Positions 1 through 8,507 of a stretch of DNA of 64,000 nucleotides are shown piece after piece (the first letter of the stretch is position 1; each line of letters opens with the position of its first letter). A program made the position numbers and the translations under genes. This DNA comes from Amnibacterium kyonggiense (GTDB lineage Bacteria; Actinomycetota; Actinomycetes; Actinomycetales; Microbacteriaceae), in assembly GCF_004364555.1 (NCBI RefSeq), contig NZ_SOAM01000002.1:434001-498000 (forward strand). Reading direction: 5' to 3'. The notes under the pieces are model-generated. The model worked only from the letters and a program-made list of their open reading frames with translations, did not search any database and was not told where the DNA came from.

Positions 1-125
1 AGCACGGGGAGGACTCCGGCGGCTGGGCGTGGAGCCCGCACGGCGTCTGGGACAGCCACATCCCGGAGCTGTTCCCGCTCGTGACGTTCGTCGACCGCCC
101 CGGGGAGGCCGTCACACCGCGGTGA
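1..125 (+). CDS. 3' end of an unidentified gene
   Basis: Only the last roughly 40 codons are in the window. Reading in the frame that starts at base 3 gives a tail rich in Trp, His and Gly (it includes GGWAWSPHGVWDSH and LFPLVTFVD) ending at TGA 123-125. The composition looks like real protein, not a random frame. No family is assigned because the diagnostic part lies outside the window. It converges on the downstream short-chain dehydrogenase and the two stop regions overlap by 14 bp, so no terminator separates them. Confidence 0.5.
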   Translation, partial: HGEDSGGWAWSPHGVWDSHIPELFPLVTFVDRPGEAVTPR

Positions 126-864
126 AGCCGCCGTCCACGCTGTACTGGGCGCCGGTCACGAAGGACGCGGCGTCGGAGAGCAGGAACAGGACGACCTCCG
201 CGGCCTCCTCCGGCCGGCCGAGGCGCTCCATGGGGTTGCGGCGCTGCAGCACCTCCCGCTCCTCGCGGGTCGTGTGCGTCGGCAGCGCCGTGTCGACCCA
301 GCCGGGGTGCACCGAGTTCACCCGGATGCCGTGCGCCGCGTACCCGGCTGCGGCCGCCTTCGTCAGCCCGGTCACGCCGTGCTTCGCGGCCGTGTAGGCG
401 ACCGAGTCGCCGTCGCCGACGAGGCCCAGGAAGCTCGACACGTTCACGATCGAACCGCCGCCGGACTCGAGCATCGCCGCGGCCTCGTACTTCATGCCGA
501 AGAAGACGGCGTCGAGGTTCACGGTCATCACCCGTCGCCACGCCTCGAGGTCGACCTCGTGCACGAGGCCGTGCGCGCCGCCGACGCCGACGTTGTTCAC
601 GGCGAGGTGGAGGCCGCCGCGGCGCTCGACCGCCGTCGCGACGACGCGCTCGACCGCCGACGGGTCCGTGACGTCCTCGACGACGGGGATCAGCAGCCCG
701 CCGCCGATCTCGATCCGTCGCTCGACGTTGTGGAGGCGGTCGCCGTCGATGTCGACGCCCACCACGACGGCGCCCTCCGCCGCGAGCCCGCGCGCGATCG
801 CCGCCCCGATGCCGGAACCCGCTCCGGTCACCATCGCGACCCTGCCCTCGAACCTGCCTGCCAT
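112..864 (-). CDS. SDR family NAD(P)-dependent oxidoreductase
   Basis: A classical short-chain dehydrogenase of 250 residues, the normal family length. The cofactor motif TGAGSGIG is at residues 13-20, the NNVG variant of NNAG at 90-93, and the catalytic Ser (143/144), Tyr157 and Lys161 are all present, so it should be an active cytosolic oxidoreductase acting on an alcohol or ketone. Asp38 after the second beta strand suggests preference for NAD(H) over NADP(H). The ATG at 864 is preceded by a good GGAGG ribosome site. It stands alone, with an unrelated gene on each side, so the substrate cannot be inferred; family members range from glucose to acyl and sterol dehydrogenases. Confidence 0.9.
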   Translation of the reverse strand: MAGRFEGRVAMVTGAGSGIGAAIARGLAAEGAVVVGVDIDGDRLHNVERRIEIGGGLLIPVVEDVTDPSAVERVVATAVERRGGLHLAVNNVGVGGAHGLVHEVDLEAWRRVMTVNLDAVFFGMKYEAAAMLESGGGSIVNVSSFLGLVGDGDSVAYTAAKHGVTGLTKAAAAGYAAHGIRVNSVHPGWVDTALPTHTTREEREVLQRRNPMERLGRPEEAAEVVLFLLSDAASFVTGAQYSVDGGFTAV

Positions 865-979
865 CGCGCGCTCCTCCGTGTTCGTACTACGGACTGTAGA
901 ACTTCCGGATGTGCGGCCGGTGTTCGCGGATCCGGGGCCTCCTGCCGGATGATGGCAGCCACCGACGCGAGGAGGCAGC

Positions 980-1477
980 GTGCCGAGTGCAGGCGACCAG
1001 CCCGGCTGGCAGCCGGACCCCGAGCGCCCCGGTCAGCTCCGCTGGTGGAACGGCCTCGGGTGGTCGGACGCGCGCAGGGCGGCCGACGACGCGACCGAGC
1101 GCGCGCGGCAGGCGGTGACGGAGGCGGCGCGCAGCAGCACGGTCACGCCGGAGCAGGTCGCGAGGACCACGGCGACGAAGGTCGCGTCCCGCGCGGTGCC
1201 CGCCGCCGCGGCCGGCACGAACGGCACCGCGGGGGCCGCACTCGGCCTCGGCATCGTCGGCTTCGGGCTGGGCGTCGGCGGGATCCTCCCGCTCATCGCC
1301 CTCGTGCTCTCGATCGCGGGGCTCGTCCGCGCCCGCCGGCTCGCGGCGCAGGGGTCGAAGCGGACCGGCCTCGGCACGTCGCTCGCGGGCCTCGTCGTCT
1401 CGATCGTCGGCCTCGTGCGGTGGCTGCCCCTGCTCGCCCAGCTGCCCGACGTCGTGCAGCAGATCCTGAACAGCTGA
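980..1477 (+). CDS. DUF2510/DUF4190-type membrane protein
   Basis: A 165-residue protein. The N-terminus (residues 9-30) carries the DUF2510 signature of paired Trp residues, GWQPDPERPGQLRWWNG, a short actinobacterial domain found at the cytoplasmic face of membrane proteins. Two hydrophobic segments follow, roughly residues 86-115 and 128-155, in the arrangement of DUF4190 proteins. The biochemical role of such proteins is unknown. The start is GTG at 980, with GAGGAGG just upstream. It is followed directly by a long palindrome that may end its transcript. Confidence 0.8.
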   Translation: MPSAGDQPGWQPDPERPGQLRWWNGLGWSDARRAADDATERARQAVTEAARSSTVTPEQVARTTATKVASRAVPAAAAGTNGTAGAALGLGIVGFGLGVGGILPLIALVLSIAGLVRARRLAAQGSKRTGLGTSLAGLVVSIVGLVRWLPLLAQLPDVVQQILNS

Positions 1478-1480
1478 CGC

Positions 1481-1573
1481 GAGGAGCACGACAGCAGGAA
1501 GCAGGCGCTTCAGCAGGAAGGAATCGGCGATCCGTTCCTGCTCAAGCGTTTCGTTCCTGCCGTCGTGCTCGAG
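1481..1573. repeat. Long imperfect palindrome between convergent genes
   Basis: Arms of 39 bp (1481-1519 and 1535-1573) match at most positions around a 15-base loop; the outer parts read GAGCACGACAGCAGGAA and TTCCTGCCGTCGTGCTC. A third copy of the right outer arm follows at 1576-1594. It lies between the convergent DUF2510 and Old Yellow Enzyme genes and could act as a two-way terminator. No T tract is present, which is common in GC-rich actinobacteria. Its sequence differs from the five-copy palindrome family elsewhere in the window. Confidence 0.7.
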
Positions 1574-1598
1574 GGTTCCTGCCGTCGTGCTCCGGGCG

Positions 1599-2672
1599 TC
1601 AGGCGGAGCGGCGCGGGTAGTCCGTGTAGCCCTCCGCGCCGGCCGTGTAGAAGTGCTCGGGGCGCGGCGCGTTCTCCGGCGCCCCCGCCCGCCAGCGCTC
1701 GACGAGGTCGGGGTTCGCGATGATCGCGCGGCCGACCGCGACGGCGTCGGCGTGGGCGCCCTCGGTGAGCGCGAGCGCCTCCTCCCGGGTCGTCACCGAG
1801 CCGAAGCCGCTGTTGATGACGAGCTTCCCGCCGAACCAGGAGCGGAGGTCGCGCACGAGCGCGCCGGCCGGCTCGGCGTGCAGCACGCTCAGGTAGGCCA
1901 GGCCGAGCGGGCGGAGGCCGTCGAGCAGCGCCCGGTAGGTCGCGCGGGTCTCGGTCTCATCGGTCTCGAACACGTCCTGCGCCTGGTTGCCCGGCGACAG
2001 GCGGATTCCGACGCGGCCCGCACCGATCGCGCCGGCGACCGCCTCGGCGACCTCCACGACGAACCGCGCCCGCGCCGCGGGCGAGCCGCCGTGGTCGTCC
2101 GTCCGCACGTTCGACACCGGCGACAGGAACTGGTGCAGCAGGTAGCCGTTCGCGCCGTGCAGCTCGACGCCGTCGAAACCGGCCCGGACCGCACGACGGG
2201 CCGCCTCGACGAACGCGTCGCGCACTTCGACGAGCTCCTCGGCGGTCAGGGCGTCCGGCACGACGTGGCGCTGCTTCCCGTGCTGCGTGTGCGTCTCCCC
2301 GTCGATCGCGACGGCGGAGGGCGCGACGGTCCGGCCCGTCTCGGAGAGGTCGGGGTGCACGACCCGGCCCGAGTGCATGAGCTGCATCACGATGCGCCCG
2401 CCCTCGCGGTGGACCGCGTCGGTGACGACGCGCCAGGCGGCCTCCTGCTCGTCGGTGACGATGCCGGGCTGCCCGAAGTAGCCGCGCGAGTCGCGGGTCG
2501 GGTACACCCCCTCGCTCACGATCAGCCCCACGGAGGCGCGCTGCGCGTAGTACTCCGCGACGAGGCGCGTGGGCACGCCGTCCGCGCCCGAGCGGACCCG
2601 GGTCAGCGGTGCCATCACCACCCGGTTCGCGAGGTGCAGGTCGCCGAGCTCGATCGGGCTGAAGAGATCCAT
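1599..2672 (-). CDS. Alkene reductase, Old Yellow Enzyme family (NADH:flavin oxidoreductase)
   Basis: FMN-dependent TIM-barrel ene-reductase, which reduces activated C=C bonds of unsaturated aldehydes, ketones, nitro compounds or nitrate esters with NAD(P)H. The first residues, MDLFSPIELGDL, are typical of the NemA/OPR subgroup. The active-site segment ELHGANGYLLHQFLSP holds the His172/Asn175 pair and the proton donor Tyr177. The C-terminal phosphate-binding segment and a GR..I.NPDL motif are also present. At 357 residues it has the usual length. An in-frame ATG 15 bp upstream (2687) is possible, but MDLF is the family start. It is a single gene upstream of the VOC/sigma operon's 3' end. Confidence 0.9.
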   Translation of the reverse strand: MDLFSPIELGDLHLANRVVMAPLTRVRSGADGVPTRLVAEYYAQRASVGLIVSEGVYPTRDSRGYFGQPGIVTDEQEAAWRVVTDAVHREGGRIVMQLMHSGRVVHPDLSETGRTVAPSAVAIDGETHTQHGKQRHVVPDALTAEELVEVRDAFVEAARRAVRAGFDGVELHGANGYLLHQFLSPVSNVRTDDHGGSPAARARFVVEVAEAVAGAIGAGRVGIRLSPGNQAQDVFETDETETRATYRALLDGLRPLGLAYLSVLHAEPAGALVRDLRSWFGGKLVINSGFGSVTTREEALALTEGAHADAVAVGRAIIANPDLVERWRAGAPENAPRPEHFYTAGAEGYTDYPRRSA

Positions 2673-2759
2673 CGGTGTTCCGTCCATCCGCGCCGGGTCG
2701 ACGGCGCGGGAAAGGGGAACGACCGCGATGCCCAGGAATTCCCGGGCAGCCCGAGCCGG

Positions 2760-3152
2760 TCAGAACGCCTCGCCGGTGCGCCAGGCCATCTCCTGCAGCA
2801 GGAAGCCGTTCCCGTCGGGATCGGCGAACGAGGCGTAGCGGACGCCGCCGCCCGCGTCCCACACCGGCGCGACGTCGACGCCCCGGGCGACGAGCTCGGC
2901 GCGCGCCGCGTCGAGGTCGGCGACGACGAGGTGGAGGTTCCGCACCGACCGCGGCTCGCCCTCGTACGCGCCGAGCCCGGTGCCGAACCCGAGCGAGCAG
3001 CCCGAGCCGGGCGGCGTCACCTGCACGACGCGCACCCCGGGCGCGGGCGCGGCGTCGACGTCCGCGGCGAAGCCGAGCGTCTCGACGTAGAACGCCTTGG
3101 ACCGGTCGACGTCCGCCACCGGGAGGAGTACCAGCTCGAGCTTCATCTCCAT
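2760..3152 (-). CDS. VOC family protein (glyoxalase/bleomycin-resistance fold)
   Basis: A 130-residue single VOC module with two beta-alpha-beta-beta-beta repeats: LELVLLPVADVDRSKAFYVETLGF at the start and NLHLVVADLDAARAELVARGV plus FADPDGNGFLLQE in the second half. Such proteins bind a divalent metal and act as lyases, dioxygenases or drug-binding proteins. The substrate is not evident. The ATG at 3152 follows the sigma factor's TGA within a few bases, with an AGGG ribosome site, so it is the last gene of the DGPF-sigma-VOC operon. VOC proteins are frequent neighbours of ECF42 sigma factors. Confidence 0.85.
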   Translation of the reverse strand: MEMKLELVLLPVADVDRSKAFYVETLGFAADVDAAPAPGVRVVQVTPPGSGCSLGFGTGLGAYEGEPRSVRNLHLVVADLDAARAELVARGVDVAPVWDAGGGVRYASFADPDGNGFLLQEMAWRTGEAF

Positions 3153-3156
3153 CGGC

Positions 3157-4398
3157 TCACCCTGCCGCACCGGCCGTCACCTCGACCAGCCGTCGCGCGA
3201 GGAACCGCCGCTCCGGCTCCGTCCGCACGGTCTCCAGGGCGGCGCGGTACGCCGTCGCGGCCTCCTCGTCGCGGCCCGCACGACGGAGGAGGTCCGCCCG
3301 TGCGGCCGGGAGGGTCGCACCGCCGCCCGAGACCTCGTCGAGCAGCGCGAGCCCGGCCTCCGACCCGTCGGCCAGGCCGACCGCGACCGCGTGCGCGATG
3401 GCGAGCTGCGGCGACCCGCTGAAGGCGCGAAGCAGCCCGTAGGCCCGCGCGATCGCGGCGCGGTCGACGGAGCCCGTGTCGAGCGAGCGAGCGTGCTGCG
3501 CCGCGATCCGGGCCTGCAGCACGTAGTACCCGATCGGCCGCCCGGGCCGGTCCGCGGCGAGCAGCGCCGCCTCCCCCGCGGCGATCGACTCGCGCGACCA
3601 GAGCGACCGGTCCTGCTCGTCGAGGGGCACGAGGGACCCGTCCGGCGCCGTCCGGGCGGCCCGCCGCGAGTCCTGGAACCGCATGAGCGCGAGCAGGCCG
3701 AGCGCCTCCAGCTCGTCCGGCATCAGGTCGGCGAGGACCGCTGCGAGCCGGATCGCCTCGGACGACAGCTCGGGCCGCACGACGGCGTCGCCACCGCTCG
3801 GCGCGTACCCCTCCGTGAAGAGCAGGTAGAGCACCGCGAGCACGCCACCGAGCCGCTCCCCCAGCGCCGCGCCGCTCGGCACGCGGTACGGGATGCCGGC
3901 TCGCTGGATCTTCTGCCGGGCGCGGACGAGGCGCTTCGCCGTCGCGGCCTCCGACCAGCCGAACGCCTGGGCGATCTCGTCGACCGTCAGGCCGCACAGG
4001 GTGCGGAGGGTGAGCGCGACGCGCGCCTCGAGCGCCAGCGCCGGATGGCAGCAGGTGAAGATCAGCCGGAGGCGGTCGTCCGGCACGTCGTCGGGCTCCA
4101 CGTCCACGTCCTCCCTCCCCTCCAGCCGCACGCCCTCCGCGGCGATCACCGACCGTTCGACGCCGCCACGGCGGAGGACGTCGAGCGCCCGGTTCCGCGC
4201 GACCGTCGTCAGCCACGCGCCCGGGTTCCGGGGCACGCCGTCCCGCGGCCACGTGGTCGCCGCCTTCGCGAACGCGTCCTGCGCCGCGTCCTCCGCGATC
4301 GACCAGTCCCCGGTCGTGCGGACGAGGGCGGCGACGACCCGCCCCCACTCGTCCGCGAACGCCCGGACCAGCGCCTCCTGCGTCGCGGGCGTCGTCAC
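3157..4398 (-). CDS. ECF42-type RNA polymerase sigma factor with C-terminal extension
   Basis: A 413-residue sigma-70 family protein. Region 2 (about residues 10-75) contains DWSIAEDAAQDAFAKA and WLTTVARNRALDVLRR. Region 4 holds LTLRTLCGLTVDEIAQAFGWSEAATAKRLVRARQKI, a helix-turn-helix. The following 200 or so residues form the alpha-helical extension of this group, which replaces an anti-sigma factor. ECF42 factors occur beside DGPF (YCII-like) proteins, as here: the upstream DGPF gene overlaps this start by 4 bp (ATGA). It probably controls its own operon in response to an unknown signal. Confidence 0.9.
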   Translation of the reverse strand: MTTPATQEALVRAFADEWGRVVAALVRTTGDWSIAEDAAQDAFAKAATTWPRDGVPRNPGAWLTTVARNRALDVLRRGGVERSVIAAEGVRLEGREDVDVEPDDVPDDRLRLIFTCCHPALALEARVALTLRTLCGLTVDEIAQAFGWSEAATAKRLVRARQKIQRAGIPYRVPSGAALGERLGGVLAVLYLLFTEGYAPSGGDAVVRPELSSEAIRLAAVLADLMPDELEALGLLALMRFQDSRRAARTAPDGSLVPLDEQDRSLWSRESIAAGEAALLAADRPGRPIGYYVLQARIAAQHARSLDTGSVDRAAIARAYGLLRAFSGSPQLAIAHAVAVGLADGSEAGLALLDEVSGGGATLPAARADLLRRAGRDEEAATAYRAALETVRTEPERRFLARRLVEVTAGAAG

Positions 4399-5102
4399 CG
4401 CGCCGGGAACGGCCGCACCTCGATCGCGCCGATGATGGAGGTCGGGTGCGCCGCGGCCAGCGCGATCGCCTCGTCCAGGTCCGCCGCACGGACCAGGTCA
4501 ATGCCGGCGATCTGCTCGCCGAGCTCCGCGAACGGACCGCGGGTGACGAGCACCTCGCCGTCGCGCGAGCGGACGGTCGCCGAGGCGTCGGCCTCGTCGC
4601 GAAGGCGCGCGCCGCCGAGCGTCACGCCCTCGTCCTCGACCCGCCGCACCCACTCGGTCGGGTCGAGCCGCTCGTTCGCGAGCCGGCGGTAGACCTCCGG
4701 GTCCGGCACGTGGAGGAACAGGTAGTCCCGTCCGTCCGTGCGCGGCTCGCGCGCGGGCGCCTCGCGCGGGGCGACGAAGTCCTCCCAGACCTCGCGCACC
4801 TCGAGCGCGCCGATCGCGGCGACCGGGTGCCGGGTCGCGTAGTCGACCGCGGTCGCGAGGTCGGGCGCCTCGAGGAGGTCGTAGCCGGCGACGACCTCCT
4901 TCGTCTCGGCGAACGGGCCGTCGCTGAGGAGCACCTCGCCCTCGCGCACCCGGACGGTGGTCGCGGCCTCCGGGTCCTCGACCGGGGCACCCTGGACGCG
5001 GAGGCCGCGCCGGGCCCCCTCCTCCACCCACGGCTCGACGTCGTCGGTCGCGGTGGTCGCGGCGAGCTCCGGGTCGACCCGGACGAGCATCACGTACTGC
5101 AT
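4395..5102 (-). CDS. Tandem DGPF (YCII-related) domain protein
   Basis: A 235-residue protein made of two YCII-like ferredoxin-fold modules. The first has the full DGPF motif (GEVLLSDGPFAETKEVVAGYDLLE) and the second a variant (GEVLVTRGPFAELGEQIAGID). Each module ends in a similar HP(V/T)..IGA(L/I)EVR strand, so an internal duplication is clear. Most DGPF partners of ECF42 are single-domain. ATG 5102 has a near-perfect GAGGAGG site; an upstream in-frame extension to 5216 is rejected because it is Arg/Pro-rich and lacks such a site. It is the first gene of the operon and probably works with the downstream sigma factor, perhaps as sensor. Confidence 0.85.
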   Translation of the reverse strand: MQYVMLVRVDPELAATTATDDVEPWVEEGARRGLRVQGAPVEDPEAATTVRVREGEVLLSDGPFAETKEVVAGYDLLEAPDLATAVDYATRHPVAAIGALEVREVWEDFVAPREAPAREPRTDGRDYLFLHVPDPEVYRRLANERLDPTEWVRRVEDEGVTLGGARLRDEADASATVRSRDGEVLVTRGPFAELGEQIAGIDLVRAADLDEAIALAAAHPTSIIGAIEVRPFPAR

Positions 5103-5295
5103 GGTTCCTCCTCTACCGCGCGGACGGGCGGCCTCGCAAGGACGACGAGCGGGATCGGGCCACGAGGACACCCGTCTCGAAGAATCCGTCCGGACTTCCC
5201 GCAGCCGCACTGGCACCGCCGCGGGTCCCGGGCCACGATGGCGGTGGCACGCGGCGGTGCGGAGGTCGCCCCCGGTGCACCAGTGAGGAGACCGG

Positions 5296-6486
5296 ATGAA
5301 CGCCGTCGTCGTCGGCTACGCCCGCACCCCGTTCGTGAAGGCGGCGACGTCACCGGGCGGCGGCGCGTTCGCCGAGGTCCCGGCCACCGCGCTCGGCGCG
5401 CACGCGGTCGCGGCGGCGCTCGAGCGCGCCGGCGTCGCCCCGGACGAGGTCGACCGCGTCGTCGGCGGCCAGGTGCTGCAGGCGGGCGCGGGCCAGAACC
5501 CGGCCCGGCAGTCGGCCGTCGGCGCGGGGATCCCGCTCACCGTGCCCGCGATCACGCTGAACGCGGTCTGCCTCTCCGGCCTCGAGGCCGTCGCCGAGGG
5601 CGCGCGGATGATCGCGGACGGCCGCGCCCGCGTCGTCGTCGCGGTCGGCCAGGAGTCGATGAGCCTCGCGCCGCACGCCTGGCCGGGCAGCCGGCTCGGC
5701 AAGCGGTACGGCGCGATCGAGTTCCTCGACACGATGGACCACGACGGCCTCACGGACGCCTTCGAGCACCGGAGCATGGGCGCCTCCACGGAGGACCGCA
5801 ACGCGGCGAACCGCGTCACCCGGGCCGACCAGGACGCGTGGGCGGCGCTCTCCCACGCGCGGCTCGAGGCCGGCGCCGGGTTCCTCGAGGGCGAGATCGC
5901 GCCGTTCACGACCCCGGGGCGCCGGGGCCGGACGGTCAGCGCCGACGACGGCCTCCGCCCGGGCACGACCGCGGAGACGCTCGCCGCGCTCCGTCCCGCG
6001 TTCAGCGCGGAGGGCGGCATCACCGCGGGCAACTCCAGCCAGATCACCGACGGCGCCGCGGCCGTCGTGCTCATGGCCGAGGGGCTCGCGCAAGAGCGGT
6101 CGGTCCGGCCCCTCGCCCGCGTGCTGGCGTCCTCCTTCGTGGCGGGGCCGGACGTGTCGCTGCACGCCCAGCCAGCGAACGCGGCGCTGGCGGCGCTCCT
6201 CCTCGCGGATCGGGAGACGAGCGAGCTGCAGGTCGTCGAGATCAACGAGGCGTTCGCCGCCGTCGCGGTGGTGTCGACGCGGCTCCTCGGCGTCGACCCG
6301 CTCATCGTGAACATGAACGGCGGCGCGATCGCGCTCGGGCACCCGATCGGCGCGTCCGGCACCCGCATCGCAGGGCACGTCGCGCGCAGCCTCGCCGCGC
6401 TCGGCCCGGGCAGCCTGGGCGTCGCCGCGATCTGCGGCGGCGGCGGGCAGGGCGCGGCGGTCCTCCTCGAGGCCGTGGAGGCGTGA
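5296..6486 (+). CDS. Acetyl-CoA C-acetyltransferase (thiolase)
   Basis: Type II thiolase of 396 residues, condensing or cleaving acetoacetyl-CoA or 3-ketoacyl-CoA in the cytosol. The acyl-accepting Cys92 lies in NAVCLSGLEAV; the C-terminal motifs NEAFAAVAV, NMNGGAIALGHPIGASGTR and the second active Cys in CGGGGQGA are all intact. ATG 5296 follows GAGGAG. It precedes a thiamine-binding protein (opposite strand) and a 3-hydroxybutyrate dehydrogenase, a neighbourhood suggesting acetoacetate/3-hydroxybutyrate or polyhydroxybutyrate turnover. Sequence alone does not separate the biosynthetic from the degradative class. Confidence 0.92.
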   Translation: MNAVVVGYARTPFVKAATSPGGGAFAEVPATALGAHAVAAALERAGVAPDEVDRVVGGQVLQAGAGQNPARQSAVGAGIPLTVPAITLNAVCLSGLEAVAEGARMIADGRARVVVAVGQESMSLAPHAWPGSRLGKRYGAIEFLDTMDHDGLTDAFEHRSMGASTEDRNAANRVTRADQDAWAALSHARLEAGAGFLEGEIAPFTTPGRRGRTVSADDGLRPGTTAETLAALRPAFSAEGGITAGNSSQITDGAAAVVLMAEGLAQERSVRPLARVLASSFVAGPDVSLHAQPANAALAALLLADRETSELQVVEINEAFAAVAVVSTRLLGVDPLIVNMNGGAIALGHPIGASGTRIAGHVARSLAALGPGSLGVAAICGGGGQGAAVLLEAVEA

Positions 6487-6494
6487 TGCGGGCG

Positions 6495-6797
6495 TCAGTC
6501 GCCGAGCGCGGCCTCGAGCCGCTCGAGCTTCCCGTCGATCTCGCCGGTGCGGCCCGGGCGGATGTCCGCCTTGAGCACGAGCGAGACGCGTGGGCCGAAC
6601 GCGCCGACCGCCTCCGTGGCGCGGCGGACGACGTCCATGACCTCGTCCCACTCCCCCTCGAGCTCCGTGAACATCGAGCCGGTGCGGTTCGGGAGGCCCG
6701 ACTCCCGCACGATCCGCACGGCCGCGGCGACCGCGTCGTGCACCGAGCCGTCCGGGCTGTCGCCGCCGCTGGGGGCGACCGAGAACGCGATGAGCAT
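6495..6797 (-). CDS. MTH1187-type thiamine-binding protein
   Basis: A 100-residue protein of the UPF0045/MTH1187 family, which forms ferredoxin-fold tetramers; relatives bind thiamine or hydroxymethylpyrimidine. It starts MLIAFSVAPSG and has the family core TGSMFTELEGEWDEVMDVV and GPRVSLVLKADIRPGR. It ends 8 bp from the thiolase stop (convergent) and diverges from the dehydrogenase remnant. No TPP riboswitch was seen upstream, so thiamine regulation is not supported here. Confidence 0.8.
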   Translation of the reverse strand: MLIAFSVAPSGGDSPDGSVHDAVAAAVRIVRESGLPNRTGSMFTELEGEWDEVMDVVRRATEAVGAFGPRVSLVLKADIRPGRTGEIDGKLERLEAALGD

Positions 6798-6835
6798 GGC
6801 CCCAGGGTGGCAGCAGGCGGATCGGAGGAGGCGGC

Positions 6836-7582
6836 ATGACGGACCTGACCGGCAGGCGCGCGGTGGTCACCGGCGGCGGGAGCGGGATCGGGGCGGCGAT
6901 CGCACAGGCCCTCGCCGGTGCGGGCGCGCACGTCGTCGTCGCGGACCTCGACGGCGACGCAGCCGCCCGCGTCGCCGAGCCGATCGGCGGCGAGGTGTGG
7001 CAGGTCGACCTGTCGCAGCCGGCCGCGCTCGACGACCTCCGGCTGTCCGCCGACGTCCTCGTGAACAACGCCGGCGTGTAGACCGTGAGCGCGGTGGAGG
7101 ACTTCGACCCCGCGCGCTGGCGGTTCATCGTCGACCTCATGCTCGTCGCACCGTTCCAGCTCGCCCGCGCCGTCCTGCCCGGCATGTACGACCGGGCCTG
7201 GGGCCGCATCGTCAACATCAGCTCGGTGCACGGGCTGCGCGCGAGCCCGTACAAGTCCGCGTACGTCTCGGCGAAGCACGGCCTCGAGGGCCTCTCGAAG
7301 ACGATCGCGCTCGAAGGAGGCGGCAGGGGCGTGACGAGCAACTGCGTCAACCCGAGCTACGTCCGCACACCGCTCGTCGAGCGGCAGATCGCGGACCAGG
7401 CAAAAGTCCACGGCATCCCGGAGGACCGCGTGGTCGAGGAGGTCATGCTCACCGAGGCCGCCGTGAAGCGCCTCGTCGAGCCCGCGGAGGTCGCCGACCT
7501 GGTGCTGTGGCTCACCGGCGACACGGCCGCGATGGTGAACGGCGCGAGCTTCGCGATGGACGGCGGATGGACGGCGAAGTGA
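6836..7582 (+). pseudogene. 3-hydroxybutyrate dehydrogenase interrupted by an in-frame amber codon
   Basis: Across 6836-7582 one frame encodes a complete SDR closely matching bacterial D-3-hydroxybutyrate dehydrogenases: TGGGSGIG near the N-terminus, NNAG, then ISSVHGLRASPYKSAYVSAKHGLEGLSK (catalytic Ser/Tyr/Lys), NCVNPSYVRTPLVE and a C-terminal MDGGWTAK. Codon 82 (7079-7081) is TAG, placed just after NNAGV where relatives usually have Gln. A single CAG to TAG change would explain it, and no frame shift is involved. A GTG at 7085 could allow reinitiation, but that product would lack the cofactor-binding half. The ATG at 6836 has GGAGGAGG. A sequencing error or recent inactivation are both possible. 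Confidence 0.85.
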
Positions 7583-8481
7583 CGGGCGCGCCCGCGGTCC
7601 GCGACCGCCGTGTGCCCGTCGACGGCGGCAGCCTGGCGGTCGCGGAGTACGGCGACCCCGACGGGCCGCCCGTGCTCGCGATCCACGGCATCTCCGCGTC
7701 GAGCCGGTCGTGGCTCGCGGTCGCCCGGCTCCTGCCGGACGTGCGGCTGATCGCGCCCGACCTCCGCGGGCGCGGGCGCAGCACCGGGTTCACCGACCGT
7801 CTCGGGCTGGCGCAGCACCGGGACGACATGCGGGCCGTGCTCGACGTGCTGGGCCTCGACCGCGTGGTCGTCGTCGGGCACAGCATGGGCGGCTTCGTCG
7901 CCCTGCCCCTCGCCGCGGCCGAGCCGCAGCGGGTCGCGTCGATCGTGCTCGTCGACGGCGGCCTGCCGCTCGCGCCGCCGCCGGGCGTCGACCTCGAGGA
8001 CCTGCTCGCCCTCTCGCCCGAGGCCCTGCTCGGCCCGGCCTGGCGGCGGCTGACGACCGTGTTCCCGTCGCGGGAGGCCGCCGCCGGCTTCTGGCGCGCC
8101 CATCCCGCGTTCGCCGACGCCTGGACCGACGACGTCGCCGCGTACGCCGACTACGACCTGGAGCCGGTCGACGGCGGCTTCCGGCCCTCCGCGGATCCGG
8201 AGGCGGTGGCCGTGAACCAGAAGGAGCTGTTCGGCCCGCCCTGGTACCGCGACGCGCTGCACCGGGTGCGGCAGCCGGTCGCGGTGCTCCGCGCGCCGCT
8301 CGGCCTGCAGGCGGAGCCGCCCGGGCTCTACCCGCCCGACGCGCTCGAGGGCTTCGTCGCGGACGTGCCGCAACTCGAGGTGGTCGAGGTGCCGGACGTG
8401 AACCACTACACGGTGCTCATGACGCGGCCTGGCGCGGACCGCGTCGCGGAGGCCGTCCGCGCCGCCCTCGACCACCGCTGA
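7567..8481 (+). CDS. Alpha/beta hydrolase
   Basis: A 304-residue alpha/beta-hydrolase-fold enzyme. The oxyanion segment IHGISASSRSWLAVARLL and the nucleophile elbow GHSMGG (Ser in VVVGHSMGGFVAL) are clear. The acid probably lies in the later beta strands and the catalytic His in VPDVNHYTVLM near the end. The product is cytosolic, with no signal peptide. ATG 7567 overlaps the preceding dehydrogenase by 16 bp; GTG 7579 would give a GTGA overlap and is an equally good start. Translation through the dehydrogenase may matter for its expression, so the upstream amber codon could be polar. The substrate is unknown; an ester or lactone is likely. Confidence 0.85.
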   Translation: MDGEVTGAPAVRDRRVPVDGGSLAVAEYGDPDGPPVLAIHGISASSRSWLAVARLLPDVRLIAPDLRGRGRSTGFTDRLGLAQHRDDMRAVLDVLGLDRVVVVGHSMGGFVALPLAAAEPQRVASIVLVDGGLPLAPPPGVDLEDLLALSPEALLGPAWRRLTTVFPSREAAAGFWRAHPAFADAWTDDVAAYADYDLEPVDGGFRPSADPEAVAVNQKELFGPPWYRDALHRVRQPVAVLRAPLGLQAEPPGLYPPDALEGFVADVPQLEVVEVPDVNHYTVLMTRPGADRVAEAVRAALDHR

Positions 8482-8507
8482 TCCACCCCGGAACGAAGGA
8501 GTCCACC

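Noticed and set aside
274-1620. Long plus-strand frames across the SDR and DUF2510 genes
   Set aside because: Arg/Pro/Ala-rich translations with no motif, opposite or overlapping well-supported genes; they are GC-bias shadows.
7085-7582. A separate gene starting at GTG 7085 inside the interrupted dehydrogenase
   Set aside because: It lacks the cofactor-binding half of the SDR fold and has no ribosome site, so it is a fragment, not a functional start.
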